Positions 1-8,123 of a stretch of DNA of 10,628 nucleotides are shown piece after piece (within the stretch, counting starts at the first letter, position 1; every line of letters begins with the position of its first letter). The translations under genes and the position numbers were made by a program. The stretch comes from Zhengella sp041738295 (lineage in GTDB: Bacteria; Pseudomonadota; Alphaproteobacteria; Rhizobiales; Rhizobiaceae), in contig JBGSQC010000194.1 of assembly GCA_041738295.1 (NCBI GenBank), positions 1-10,628 on the forward strand, read 5' to 3'. The notes beneath the pieces are model-generated. The model saw only the letters and a program-made list of their open reading frames with translations. It was not told the origin of the DNA and did no database searches.

Positions 1-1105
1 TCCGCAGGCTGCGTGCAAGGTCCTCATGGTCGAGGAGGAAGGCAACCGACTCCTGACGCCGCGCAATGGCCTTCGGGTCGGTGAGCGGTGCCATCAGCCG
101 GTCGGCGAGCAGGCGCGCCCCGCCGCCGGTCACGGTCCGGTCAATCGCCTTGAGCAAGGAGCCGTCACGGCTGCCCGAAAGCGTGCGCAACAGTTCGAGG
201 TTTGCCCGGGTCGACGCATCGATGAAAAGCGACGAACCGGCCTGTTCGCGCTCCGGCCGCATCAAGGGCGGGCGCTGGCCGATCTGCGTTTTTTCCACAT
301 AGGCGATGATACCGGAAATCGCCGACAATTCGGCACGCGAGAACTGGCCGAAGCCATCCAGTGCCGCGACAGAGAAAAAGCGGCGGATGCGCGCTTCTGC
401 TCCGGAACTGTCAAAAAGGCTCGCCGGCTGCGGATTGGCTGTCCGGCCCAGCACGGCCGTCACCATCGCCAGTTCGGGATCGTGGAACAGCGTGTCGGCC
501 ATCACCACTTCGCGCGGATCGATGCGTGCGATCTCGGCCATCACCAGCGACGGCGTCGATGAGGTGACGCGGAAGGCACCCGTCGACAGGTCGAGCCAGG
601 CGATGGCCAGCTGATCGCCGTCGGCCTTCGCCCGGCCCAGCGCCATCAGGAAGTTGGACTGCGAAGGATCAAGCAGCTTGTCTTCGGTCAGCGTGCCCGG
701 CGTGACAAGGCGGATGACATCGCGGCGGACCACCGATTTTGAGCCGCGTTTCTTGGCTTCTGCGGGATCTTCCACCTGTTCGCACACGGCCACGCGGTGG
801 CCCGCCGCAATCAGCTTCTGGAGATAATCGTCTGCCGCATGCACCGGTACGCCGCACATAGGAATGTCTTCGTCCAGATGCTTGCCGCGCTTGGTCAGCG
901 TGATGCCGAGCGTACGCGAGGCGATTTCGGCGTCGGCAAAGAACAGTTCGTAGAAATCGCCCATCCGGTAGAACAGCAGCGAATCCGGGTTGGCGAGCTT
1001 GATCTCGATGAATTGTTCCATCATTGGTGTGGCAGTCGCGCGGCTTTGCGCCGAGGCAAGAGCCTGCAGACTGTGCGGTCCGCTGTGCTGCGGCGTGTCA
1101 TCCAT
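1..1105 (-). CDS. mutS: DNA mismatch repair protein MutS, N-terminal part (cut by window edge)
   Basis: MutS recognises base mismatches and small loops in newly replicated DNA and starts methyl- or MutL-directed repair in the cytoplasm. About 368 residues are visible. The mismatch-reading motif Phe-Tyr-Glu lies at residues 51-53 in the stretch LLFYRMGDFYELF, equivalent to E. coli Phe36/Glu38. It is followed by LTKRG, PMCGVPVHAADDYLQKL, VAVCEQVEDP and VTPGT, typical of domain I, then connector domain II and the start of the lever/core domain (EREQAGSSLFIDASTRANLELL). The ATPase and HTH parts lie beyond the window edge. The start is placed at the ATG at 1105-1103: an in-frame TGA lies 12 codons upstream, and the family motif TPMMEQ begins at residue 27, as expected for rhizobial MutS with a slightly longer N-terminus than E. 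coli. A GTG at 1108 is an alternative start. The gene is divergent from maeB. Family identity is very secure. Confidence 0.97.
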   Translation of the reverse strand, partial: MDDTPQHSGPHSLQALASAQSRATATPMMEQFIEIKLANPDSLLFYRMGDFYELFFADAEIASRTLGITLTKRGKHLDEDIPMCGVPVHAADDYLQKLIAAGHRVAVCEQVEDPAEAKKRGSKSVVRRDVIRLVTPGTLTEDKLLDPSQSNFLMALGRAKADGDQLAIAWLDLSTGAFRVTSSTPSLVMAEIARIDPREVVMADTLFHDPELAMVTAVLGRTANPQPASLFDSSGAEARIRRFFSVAALDGFGQFSRAELSAISGIIAYVEKTQIGQRPPLMRPEREQAGSSLFIDASTRANLELLRTLSGSRDGSLLKAIDRTVTGGGARLLADRLMAPLTDPKAIARRQESVAFLLDHEDLARSLR

Positions 1106-1241
1106 CACGTCAGGCCCCCGGCCGCAATTCTCACGAATTCATCCCTTCGCTTGATCAGGCACGAATTTCCTGCTTGGCGGTTTACTGTGAGCCTGTGTAG
1201 CCTTATCGGAACGACTCCACAAAAAATTTTCCGGGAACGCC
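1106..1241. promoter_or_regulatory. Divergent mutS/maeB intergenic region
   Basis: This 136-base spacer must hold the start signals for mutS (leftward) and maeB (rightward). It is more AT-rich than the genes, with an A6T4 run at 1221-1230. No strong sigma-70 pair stands out. Weak candidates are TTGGCG at 1174-1179 with TGTAGC 17 bases later (rightward), and TTGTGG with TACACA at 17 bases (leftward, about 1222 to 1194). The octamer CACGAATT occurs twice in direct orientation at 1132-1139 and 1160-1167, and the first copy is part of a short inverted repeat (AATTC-4-GAATT, 1126-1139). A GGGAA at 1233-1237, four bases from the maeB ATG, is its likely ribosome binding site. Confidence 0.5.
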
Positions 1242-3527
1242 ATGCCAATCAAATCCAAGCCTCGCCAGGCCGGCCCTTCTGTCACTGCACAAGAAGCCCT
1301 CGATTTCCATTCGCGCGGTCGCCCGGGCAAGCTGGAGATCACGCCGACCAAGCCGATGGCGACGCAGCGCGACCTGAGCCTGGCTTACTCGCCGGGCGTT
1401 GCCGTGCCGGTGCTGGCCATTGCCGAGGATCCGTCCCGCGCCTTTGATTACACGACGCGTGGCAACATGGTGGCGGTCATTTCCAATGGCACGGCCATCC
1501 TCGGCTTGGGCAATCTTGGCGCGCTGGCCTCCAAGCCGGTGATGGAAGGCAAGGCGGTGCTGTTCAAGCGCTTTGCCGACGTGGACTCGATTGACCTTGA
1601 GGTCGACACCGAGAATGTCGAGGAATTCATCAATTGCGTGCGCTTCCTCGGACCCTCGTTTGGCGGCATCAACCTGGAAGACATCAAGGCACCGGATTGC
1701 TTCATCATCGAGCAGCGTCTGCGCGAGATCATGGACATTCCGGTGTTCCATGACGACCAGCACGGCACGGCGATCATCGCGGCAGCTGGCCTCGTCAATG
1801 CGCTGCACCTGACGGGACGGACCATGAAGGACACCAAGCTTGTCTGCAATGGCGCGGGCGCTGCGGCAATTGCCTGCATCGAGCTCATCAAGGCCATGGG
1901 CTTCACCCCGCAGAACGTAACCCTTTGCGATACCAAGGGCGTGATCTATCAGGGCCGTGAAGACGGCATGAACCAGTGGAAATCAGCCCATGCCATCCCG
2001 ACGGAAGACCGCACGCTGGCTGACGCCATGGTCGATGCCGATGTCTTTCTCGGCCTGTCGGCCAAGGGCGCGCTGACCAGCGAAATGGTCGCCTCGATGG
2101 CGCCCAATCCTTTGATCTTCGCGATGGCCAATCCGGACCCGGAAATCACGCCGGAGGAAGTGGCCGATATCCGTGATGACGCCATCATGGCAACGGGCCG
2201 GTCGGACTATCCCAACCAGGTCAACAATGTCCTGGGCTTCCCCTATATTTTCCGCGGCGCGCTTGATGTTCGCGCGACCACCATCAACGAGGCCATGAAG
2301 ATCGCGGCTGTCCACGCGCTCGCAGCTCTCGCCCGCGAGGACGTGCCCGATGATGTGGCAGCGGCCTATGGCGGGCAGCGTCCCAAATTCGGCCCGAGCT
2401 ACATCATTCCGGTGCCATTCGACCCACGCCTGATCTCGGCCATTCCGGTCGCTGTCGCCAAGGCTGCCATGGACAGCGGCGTTGCCCGCAAGCCCATTCT
2501 CGATATGGAGAAATACGCCCAGCAGCTGTCCGCCCGGCGCGATCCCATCGCCTCCACCTTGCAGCGCATCTATGAGCGCGTGCGCCGCCAGCCCAAGCGT
2601 GTGGTTTTCGCCGAGGGCGAAGAGGAACAGGTGATGCGCGCCGCCTTGTCCTATGTGAACCAGAAGCTCGGCTCGGCCATCCTGATCGGCCGCGAGGACC
2701 AGATCCGCGACACTGCCGCCGCCGCTGGGCTGGACATCGACCGTCCGGGCATCGAAGTGGTCAATGCGCGGCTTTCGGACCGCAATGCCGCCTATGCCGA
2801 TTTCCTCTACCAGCGCCTGCAGCGAAAGGGTTTCCTGCTGCGCGACTGCCAACGCTTGATCAACAATGACCGCAATCATTTCGGCGCCGCCATGGTAGCC
2901 ATGGGCGATGCCGATGCCATGGTTTCCGGTGTCACCCGAAACTATTCGACCGTGCTGGAAGACGTGAAGCGGGTGATCGACACCAAGCCCGGCCACCGCA
3001 TGATCGGCATTTCGCTGGCGCTCTGCCGCGGGCGCACGGTTGTCGTTGCCGATACGGCCGTCCATGACATGCCGACGTCAGAGCAGCTGGCCGACATTGC
3101 CGAGGAAGCCGCCGGCATGGCGCGCCGCCTGGGCTACGAGCCGCGCGTCGCCATGCTTGCCTATTCCACCTTCGGCCACCCGAAGGGCGAACGCTCCGAA
3201 CGCGTGCAGGAGGCGGTGCAGATCCTCGATCGCCGCCGCGTCGATTTTGAATATGATGGCGAGATGGCCGCGGATGTGGCCTTGAATGCCGCGCTGATGG
3301 AGCAATATCCCTTCATCCGCCTGTCCGGCCCCGCCAATGTGCTGGTCATGCCGGCATTCCATTCGGCCTCCATTGCCACAAAGATGCTGCAGGAACTGGG
3401 CGGCTCCACCGTGATCGGTCCAATGCTGGTCGGGCTGGAAAAGTCGGTGCAGATCGTGCCGATGAATGCCAAGGATTCCGACATCGTCAACATGGCGGTG
3501 ATTGCGGCTTACAACACTGCCGACTGA
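1242..3527 (+). CDS. maeB: NADP-dependent malic enzyme with C-terminal phosphotransacetylase-like domain
   Basis: The enzyme oxidatively decarboxylates malate to pyruvate with NADP+, supplying pyruvate and NADPH during growth on C4-dicarboxylates. The 761 residues match the long MaeB/Tme architecture. The malic N-domain includes SLAYSPGVA with the catalytic Tyr49, and the Lys104 region in VMEGKAVLFK. Metal-binding acids lie in EDIKAPD (about 146-151) and FHDDQHGT (170-176), and the Rossmann loop CNGAGAAAI is at 202-210. A PTA_PTB-like domain follows from about 445 to the end (RVVFAEGEEEQVMRAAL, then SVQIVPMNAKDSDIVNMAVIAAYN). In characterised relatives this domain is regulatory and binds acetyl-CoA rather than making acetyl phosphate. 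The start follows a GGGAA ribosome site four bases upstream. S. meliloti has both an NADP (tme) and an NAD (dme) form with this layout; I favour tme from the mutS-glnD neighbourhood, but cofactor preference is inference. Confidence 0.95.
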   Translation: MPIKSKPRQAGPSVTAQEALDFHSRGRPGKLEITPTKPMATQRDLSLAYSPGVAVPVLAIAEDPSRAFDYTTRGNMVAVISNGTAILGLGNLGALASKPVMEGKAVLFKRFADVDSIDLEVDTENVEEFINCVRFLGPSFGGINLEDIKAPDCFIIEQRLREIMDIPVFHDDQHGTAIIAAAGLVNALHLTGRTMKDTKLVCNGAGAAAIACIELIKAMGFTPQNVTLCDTKGVIYQGREDGMNQWKSAHAIPTEDRTLADAMVDADVFLGLSAKGALTSEMVASMAPNPLIFAMANPDPEITPEEVADIRDDAIMATGRSDYPNQVNNVLGFPYIFRGALDVRATTINEAMKIAAVHALAALAREDVPDDVAAAYGGQRPKFGPSYIIPVPFDPRLISAIPVAVAKAAMDSGVARKPILDMEKYAQQLSARRDPIASTLQRIYERVRRQPKRVVFAEGEEEQVMRAALSYVNQKLGSAILIGREDQIRDTAAAAGLDIDRPGIEVVNARLSDRNAAYADFLYQRLQRKGFLLRDCQRLINNDRNHFGAAMVAMGDADAMVSGVTRNYSTVLEDVKRVIDTKPGHRMIGISLALCRGRTVVVADTAVHDMPTSEQLADIAEEAAGMARRLGYEPRVAMLAYSTFGHPKGERSERVQEAVQILDRRRVDFEYDGEMAADVALNAALMEQYPFIRLSGPANVLVMPAFHSASIATKMLQELGGSTVIGPMLVGLEKSVQIVPMNAKDSDIVNMAVIAAYNTAD

Positions 3528-3531
3528 GCGC

Positions 3532-3551
3532 CCTGCCATGCCGTAGGCAGG
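3532..3551 (+). other. Short hairpin after maeB
   Basis: A perfect 6-bp inverted repeat, CCTGCC (3532-3537) and GGCAGG (3546-3551) around an 8-base loop, begins five bases after the maeB stop codon. No T-tract follows, so it is not a clear intrinsic terminator. It may protect the 3' end of the maeB message or act as a weak pause site. Confidence 0.35.
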
Positions 3552-3570
3552 CCGCGCAAATCACGCTATA

Positions 3571-3599
3571 TGCGGGCGTCTCCCAACTGGACGCCCGCA
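3571..3599 (+). promoter_or_regulatory. Strong GC-rich hairpin just before the glnD start
   Basis: TGCGGGCGTC (3571-3580) and GACGCCCGCA (3590-3599) form a perfect 10-bp stem with a 9-base loop. The stem ends three bases before the preferred glnD ATG (3603). No T-run follows. An in-frame ATG at 3570-3572 sits at the foot of the left arm. A -10-like CTATAT occurs at 3566-3571, but no convincing -35 lies 16-18 bases upstream of it. The structure could limit ribosome access to glnD, stabilise the message or end maeB transcription; which of these applies cannot be told from sequence. Confidence 0.5.
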
Positions 3600-3602
3600 T
3601 TC

Positions 3603-6422
3603 ATGGCCCGCACACCGCTCAAGCTCCACGAAATGATCGACGCCGAAGCCCTGCGCGCAGAGCTGACTGCGCTCACTGCTGCAAGCGATGGCAACGGGTC
3701 TGGCGTGGAGCTGCGCGCGAGCGTTCTCGCCCGGTTGAAGGCCGTTCTGACCGAGGGTCACGCCCGTGCCGAAGCCATGCTGCTGGCCGATGGCGGTGGC
3801 TCGGCCTGCGCTGCACGCCTTTCCCATCTGATGGATGAGATCATCAGCGTCCTCTATGATTTTGCCACCCACCACGTCTACCGCTCCCAGAATCCAAGCC
3901 AGGCCGAACGCATGGCGATTGTCGCGGTTGGCGGCTACGGGCGCGGAACGCTGGCGCCGGGCTCCGACATCGACTTGCTGTTCCTGCTGCCCTACAAGCA
4001 GACGCCCTGGGGCGAGCAGGTCATCGAGTATATTCTCTACATGCTGTGGGACATGGGGCTGAAGGTCGGCCATGCCACCCGCAACATTGACGAATGCGTG
4101 CGACTTTCGCGCACCGACATCACCATCCGCACTGCGGTTCTGGAAGCCCGCTTCCTGTGGGGCGACGAGCCGCTCCTCGGCGAGTCGCTGGCCCGCTTTG
4201 ACAAGGAGGTTGTCAAAGGCACGGCGTCGGAATTTGTCCAGGCCAAATTGGCCGAGCGGGATGTGCGCCATACCAAGCAGGGCGAAAGCCGCTACAAGGT
4301 CGAGCCGAACATCAAGGAAGGCAAGGGCGGCCTTCGCGACCTGCAGACGCTGTTCTGGATCGGCAAATATCATTATCGCGTGGCGACCGCTGAAGAGCTG
4401 GTCGGCAAGGCCTTTACCCGGCAGGAATTCAACATCTTCCGCCGCGCCGAGGATTTCCTCTGGGCGGTGCGCTGCCACATGCATTTCGTCACCGGCAAGG
4501 CCGAAGAGCGCCTGCATTTCGAGCTCCAGCGCGATGTCGCGGCCCGGCTCAATTATCACGACACGCCCGGCCTTTCCTTTGTCGAGCGCTTCATGAAGCA
4601 CTATTTCCTTGTTGCCAAGGATGTCGGCGACCTGACGCGCATTGTCTGTGCCGCGCTGGAGGAAGAGCAGGCCAAGCATGTGCCGGGCTTCAACCGGCTG
4701 TTTTCCGGTTTCACCAAGCGCAAGCGCAAGCTCCCCGGCACCACCGATTTCATCATCGACAATGACCGCATCACCATCGCCAATGACAAGGTCTTCGAAA
4801 AGGATCCGCTGAACCTGGTCCGCCTGTTCTGGTTCGCAGACCGCCACGGGCTGGAATACCACCCCGATGCCATGCAGCTGCTTTCGCGGTCGCTGAAGCT
4901 GGTGAACCGTGACCTGCGCCGCAATCCCGAAGGCAATGCGCTGTTCATGGATGTGCTGACCGGGCGCGATCCGGAGCTTCACCTGCGTCGAATGAACGAG
5001 GCGGGCCTGCTGGGCAAGCTGATCCCGGATTTCCGTAAGATTGTCGCGATGATGCAGTTCTCCATGTACCATCACTATACGGTGGACGAGCACCTGCTGC
5101 GCTGCATCGGCGTGCTGTCTGCCATCGAGCAGGGCAGGGAACAGAAGGCCCATCCGCTGGCCCACCGGCTGATCCCCGATATCAAGGCCAACCGTCGCAT
5201 CCTTTATACCGCCATTCTTCTGCACGACATCGCCAAGGGCAGGCCGGAAGATCATTCCATTGCCGGAGCGCGCATTGCCCGCAGGCTTTGCCCGCACATG
5301 GGCCTTGATGCGCAGGAAACCGAAACCGTCGCCTGGCTGGTCGAGCAGCATCTCACCATGAGCACGGTCGCCCAGTCGCGCGATCTCAACGACCGCAAGA
5401 CCATCGAGGATTTTGCCGCCGTCGTGCAATCGGTCGACCGGCTGCGCATGCTGCTCGTGTTGACAGTTTGTGACATTCGCGGCGTCGGCCCGGGTGTCTG
5501 GAACGGCTGGAAAGGCCAGCTCCTGCGCACCCTCTACGCCGAAACGGAACTGCTGATGACCGGCGGCTTCTCGGAGGCCTCGCGCAAGGACAGGGTCGAG
5601 ATGGCGCGCGAACGGCTGTCAGCCCGCCTTTCGGATTGGCCGGAAGCCGAACGCATCGCCTATTGCGAGCTTCATTATCCGGCTTATCTTCTGGCGGTCG
5701 ACATAGAGGATCAGGTGCGCCACGCGGCTTTCATCCGCAAGACCGATCAGGCGGGGAAACGTCTGGCAACAACGGTCCGCACGCTGGAATTCGAGGCCAT
5801 CACTGAAATCACCGTGCTGACGCCCGACCATCCGCGCCTGCTGTCAATGATTGCCGGAGCCTGTGCGGCAGCGGGTGCCAACATCGTCGACGCGCAGATT
5901 TTCACCACGTCCGATGGCCGCGCATTGGACACGATCTTCGTCACCCGCGAGTTTGACCAGAACGAGGATGAGTTGCGCCGCGCCGCGCGTGTCAGCCATC
6001 TGATCGAGGAAGCACTTGAGGGCCGGACGCGCTTGCCGGAGATGATCGAGAAGCGCGCCAAACCGAAGAAGCGCAACAAGGCTTTCCGCATTCCGCCAGC
6101 TGTCGAAATCCGCAACACCCTGTCGCGCAAGTTCTCGGTTATCGAGGTCGAGGGGCTGGATCGTCCGGGACTTCTGTCCGAGCTGACCGGGGCGCTGGCC
6201 GACCTGTCGCTCGACATCGCCTCGGCCCATATCACCACCTTCGGCGAGAAGGTGGTCGACACCTTCTATGTGACCGATCTTGTCGGCCACAAGATCGAGA
6301 ACCCGACCCGCCAGGCAAAGATCGAGGCGCGGCTGAAGGAAGTCCTTGAGGAAACGGCTGCTGCTGCAACACCGAAGGCTGCGCGCCAGGCAGCAACCGC
6401 GGACATGGCAGGAAAAGCATGA
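3603..6422 (+). CDS. glnD: Bifunctional [PII] uridylyltransferase/uridylyl-removing enzyme GlnD
   Basis: GlnD is the cell's glutamine sensor. It adds UMP to PII proteins (GlnB/GlnK) when glutamine is low and removes it when glutamine is high, setting glutamine synthetase and Ntr activity. With the start at 3603 it has 939 residues. The nucleotidyltransferase motif GGYGRGTLAPGSDIDLLFL carries Asp122 and Asp124. It is followed by the GlnD helical domain (VEPNIKEGKGGLRDLQTLFW), the HD hydrolase domain (LLHDIAKGRPEDHS, His541-Asp542), and two ACT domains near 735-810 and 846-915 (TPDHPRLLSMI and LDRPGLLSEL), which bind glutamine in the family. All key residues are present. An in-frame ATG at 3570 would add 11 residues encoded inside a hairpin. 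I prefer 3603 because rhizobial GlnD proteins start near this point, though neither ATG has a good ribosome site. The stop overlaps the murJ start (ATGA). Confidence 0.96.
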   Translation: MARTPLKLHEMIDAEALRAELTALTAASDGNGSGVELRASVLARLKAVLTEGHARAEAMLLADGGGSACAARLSHLMDEIISVLYDFATHHVYRSQNPSQAERMAIVAVGGYGRGTLAPGSDIDLLFLLPYKQTPWGEQVIEYILYMLWDMGLKVGHATRNIDECVRLSRTDITIRTAVLEARFLWGDEPLLGESLARFDKEVVKGTASEFVQAKLAERDVRHTKQGESRYKVEPNIKEGKGGLRDLQTLFWIGKYHYRVATAEELVGKAFTRQEFNIFRRAEDFLWAVRCHMHFVTGKAEERLHFELQRDVAARLNYHDTPGLSFVERFMKHYFLVAKDVGDLTRIVCAALEEEQAKHVPGFNRLFSGFTKRKRKLPGTTDFIIDNDRITIANDKVFEKDPLNLVRLFWFADRHGLEYHPDAMQLLSRSLKLVNRDLRRNPEGNALFMDVLTGRDPELHLRRMNEAGLLGKLIPDFRKIVAMMQFSMYHHYTVDEHLLRCIGVLSAIEQGREQKAHPLAHRLIPDIKANRRILYTAILLHDIAKGRPEDHSIAGARIARRLCPHMGLDAQETETVAWLVEQHLTMSTVAQSRDLNDRKTIEDFAAVVQSVDRLRMLLVLTVCDIRGVGPGVWNGWKGQLLRTLYAETELLMTGGFSEASRKDRVEMARERLSARLSDWPEAERIAYCELHYPAYLLAVDIEDQVRHAAFIRKTDQAGKRLATTVRTLEFEAITEITVLTPDHPRLLSMIAGACAAAGANIVDAQIFTTSDGRALDTIFVTREFDQNEDELRRAARVSHLIEEALEGRTRLPEMIEKRAKPKKRNKAFRIPPAVEIRNTLSRKFSVIEVEGLDRPGLLSELTGALADLSLDIASAHITTFGEKVVDTFYVTDLVGHKIENPTRQAKIEARLKEVLEETAAAATPKAARQAATADMAGKA

Positions 6423-7987
6423 GCCTGATCGGAAAATTTGCCAGTGTCGGCGGGGCCACCATGGCGAGCCGCGTGCTCGGCTTTGTCCGCGAGGCGCTGA
6501 TCGGGGCGGCCCTTGGTGCCGGGCCGGTGGCCGATGCCTTCTATGCCGCTTTCGGGTTCCCCAATCTCTTCCGCCGCCTCTTTGCCGAAGGCGCTTTCAA
6601 CTCGGCCTTCGTCCCGCTTTTTGCCAAGGAGGTGGAAGGCGGTGGGCTGGAGCGCGCGCGCCTATTCGCCGAGCAGGTGCTGGCCATGCTGTCAGCCGTG
6701 CTGATCGGCCTGTCGGCGCTCTCCATGATCTTCATGCCCTCGGTCGTGGCGACCGTCGTGGCACCGCTCTTTGCTGATACGCCGGACAAGTTCGCCATGA
6801 CGGTGGACATGACGCGCATCATGTTCCCCTATCTGTTCTGCATGTCGCTGGTTGCCATGTTCTCCGGCATCCTGAATTCGCTGCGCCGCTATTTCCTGGC
6901 AGCCATCGTCCCTGTGCTGCTCAACGTCATCATGGTGGGTGTCACCGCTTCCGCCCTTTGGCTCGGCATGGACGCGCCTTCCACCGGCTATTGGCTGGCC
7001 TGGGGCGTCTTTGCCTCAGGTTTCGCGCAGCTTGCCCTGCTGGTTTGGGGCGTGTCGCGTCAGGGCATGATGCTGCGCCTGCGCCTGCCGCAGCTCACCC
7101 CGGATGTGAAACGCCTGCTCATCCTCATGGCGCCTGCCATGGTCACCGGCGGCGTGGTGCAAATCAACATCATGATCGGCCGCATCATTGCCTCGGCGCA
7201 GGATGGCGCCATTGCGTTGCTGAACTACGCCGACCGCATCAACCAATTGCCGCTTGGCGTCATCGGGGTTGCCATCGGCGTGGTGCTGTTACCGGAATTG
7301 TCGCGTGCGCTCAGGGCGCGTGATGATGCCGAGGCCCAGCATTTGCAGAACCGAAGCCTCGAGTTCGGCCTCGCGCTTACGCTTCCCGCCGCTGTCGGCT
7401 TCATGACCCTGCCTGAGCCGCTGGTGAACCTGCTTTATGAGCGCGGAGCCTTTTCAGCCGAGACCACACGGCTGACGGCGCAAGCCCTTGCGGCTTTTGC
7501 CGTCGGCCTGCCGGCTTATGTGCTGATGAAGGTGTTCCAGCCCGCCTTCTTTGCCCGCGAGGACATGAAGACGCCGCTCTGGTTTTCCATTGTCGCCGTG
7601 GTGATCAACATCGCGTTTTCGCTTCTCCTGTTCCCGTTGTTCGGCCATGTCGCCATTGCGGCGGCAACCGCGGTCTCGGCCTGGGTCAATGTTTCCTTGT
7701 TGGCCATGGTGCTGTGGAGGCGCGGTGATTTCCGCCCGTCGCCTGCCACCTTGCGCAGGATTTCGATGATTGTCCTGTCCTCCATCGCGATGGGAGTTGC
7801 GGTGGTCGCCATTCACACTCTCCTGCCGGGCCTCTTTGCCCATGCGGCCTTCCTTGTCCGTTTTGCCACCGTCATGGCGACCATCCTGGTTGCCGGAATT
7901 GTCTATTTCGGCCTGGCCTTCGCCACCGGCGGCCTTGACCGGGGTGAATTCACCCGGCTCCTACGCCGCCGGCGCAGTGCCGCATGA
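6419..7987 (+). CDS. murJ: Lipid II flippase MurJ (MviN family)
   Basis: MurJ is an inner-membrane transporter that moves the peptidoglycan precursor lipid II from the cytoplasmic to the periplasmic face. The 522-residue product is strongly hydrophobic throughout, as expected for about 14 membrane helices of the MOP exporter fold. Its N-terminus has the family signature: Arg18 and Arg24 in SRVLGFVREALIG, Asp39, then FRRLFAEGAFNSAFVPLF at 51-68 with Arg52, Arg53 and Glu57. The central NIMIGRIIASAQDGAIALLNYADRI and the LPLGVIGVAIGVVLLPELSR stretches are also typical. Length matches the family. The ATG overlaps the glnD stop codon by four bases, with AGGAA at 6410-6414 as ribosome site, so its translation is probably coupled to glnD. 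Nothing appears truncated or missing. Confidence 0.96.
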   Translation: MSLIGKFASVGGATMASRVLGFVREALIGAALGAGPVADAFYAAFGFPNLFRRLFAEGAFNSAFVPLFAKEVEGGGLERARLFAEQVLAMLSAVLIGLSALSMIFMPSVVATVVAPLFADTPDKFAMTVDMTRIMFPYLFCMSLVAMFSGILNSLRRYFLAAIVPVLLNVIMVGVTASALWLGMDAPSTGYWLAWGVFASGFAQLALLVWGVSRQGMMLRLRLPQLTPDVKRLLILMAPAMVTGGVVQINIMIGRIIASAQDGAIALLNYADRINQLPLGVIGVAIGVVLLPELSRALRARDDAEAQHLQNRSLEFGLALTLPAAVGFMTLPEPLVNLLYERGAFSAETTRLTAQALAAFAVGLPAYVLMKVFQPAFFAREDMKTPLWFSIVAVVINIAFSLLLFPLFGHVAIAAATAVSAWVNVSLLAMVLWRRGDFRPSPATLRRISMIVLSSIAMGVAVVAIHTLLPGLFAHAAFLVRFATVMATILVAGIVYFGLAFATGGLDRGEFTRLLRRRRSAA

Positions 7988-7996
7988 ATGCAACAA

Positions 7997-8030
7997 CGGG
8001 CGGTTGGAAGCATCCGCCCGCTGCATTTGT
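7997..8030 (+). terminator. Probable terminator hairpin after murJ
   Basis: CGGGCGG (7997-8003) pairs perfectly with CCGCCCG (8014-8020) around a 10-base loop. A second inverted pair, TGCA at 7989-7992 and 8022-8025, can extend the stem past a small internal loop. The short T-rich stretch TTTGTCTT follows directly. It starts ten bases after the murJ stop and would end the glnD-murJ message, at least partly. The T-tract is weak, so leakage into trpS is plausible. Confidence 0.5.
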
Positions 8031-8031
8031 C

Positions 8032-8060
8032 TTGATCCGGGCTCGCTCTGACGCCATAAG
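8032..8060 (+). promoter_or_regulatory. Candidate sigma-70 promoter for trpS
   Basis: TTGATC (8032-8037) and CATAAG (8055-8060) are exactly 17 bases apart and lie just after the murJ terminator hairpin. A start near 8067 would give a leader of roughly 57 bases before the trpS ATG. The -10 match is moderate. Its position between a terminator and an isolated gene is the best support. Confidence 0.42.
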
Positions 8061-8073
8061 CAGCGCGCATCTG

Positions 8074-8112
8074 CTTGGCGGACCACTCCCGCCGAAGCCC
8101 TCCACCAGCTTC
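8074..8112 (+). other. Possible structured leader of trpS with two overlapping hairpins
   Basis: CTTGGCGG (8074-8081) can pair with CCGCC-G-AAG (8089-8097) with one bulged base. GAAGC (8094-8098) can instead pair with GCTTC (8108-8112), immediately before the AGGAA ribosome site at 8113-8117. The two stems share bases 8095-8097, so the full forms compete. This may be chance in GC-rich DNA; no leader peptide rich in Trp codons and no T-box motif was seen. Confidence 0.25.
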
Positions 8113-8123
8113 AGGAACGATCC

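Noticed and set aside
26..562. 178-codon plus-strand open frame inside mutS
   Set aside because: The minus strand encodes an unmistakable MutS N-terminus through this region. The plus-strand translation is Arg-rich and low in structure, typical of a shadow.
1983..3065. 360-codon open frame antisense to maeB
   Set aside because: Same coding-bias shadow effect. There is no family signature, and it overlaps the conserved malic enzyme and PTA-like domains.
3570..3602. Use of the upstream ATG as the glnD start
   Set aside because: The extra 11 residues are encoded by the hairpin, have no counterpart in recalled rhizobial GlnD proteins, and the ATG has no ribosome site. It is kept only as an alternative.
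3561..5429. 622-codon open frame on the minus strand, antisense to glnD
   Set aside because: It lies wholly opposite a clear GlnD protein with intact motifs. High GC at third positions leaves antisense frames open, and its His/Gly/Ala-rich translation resembles no family.
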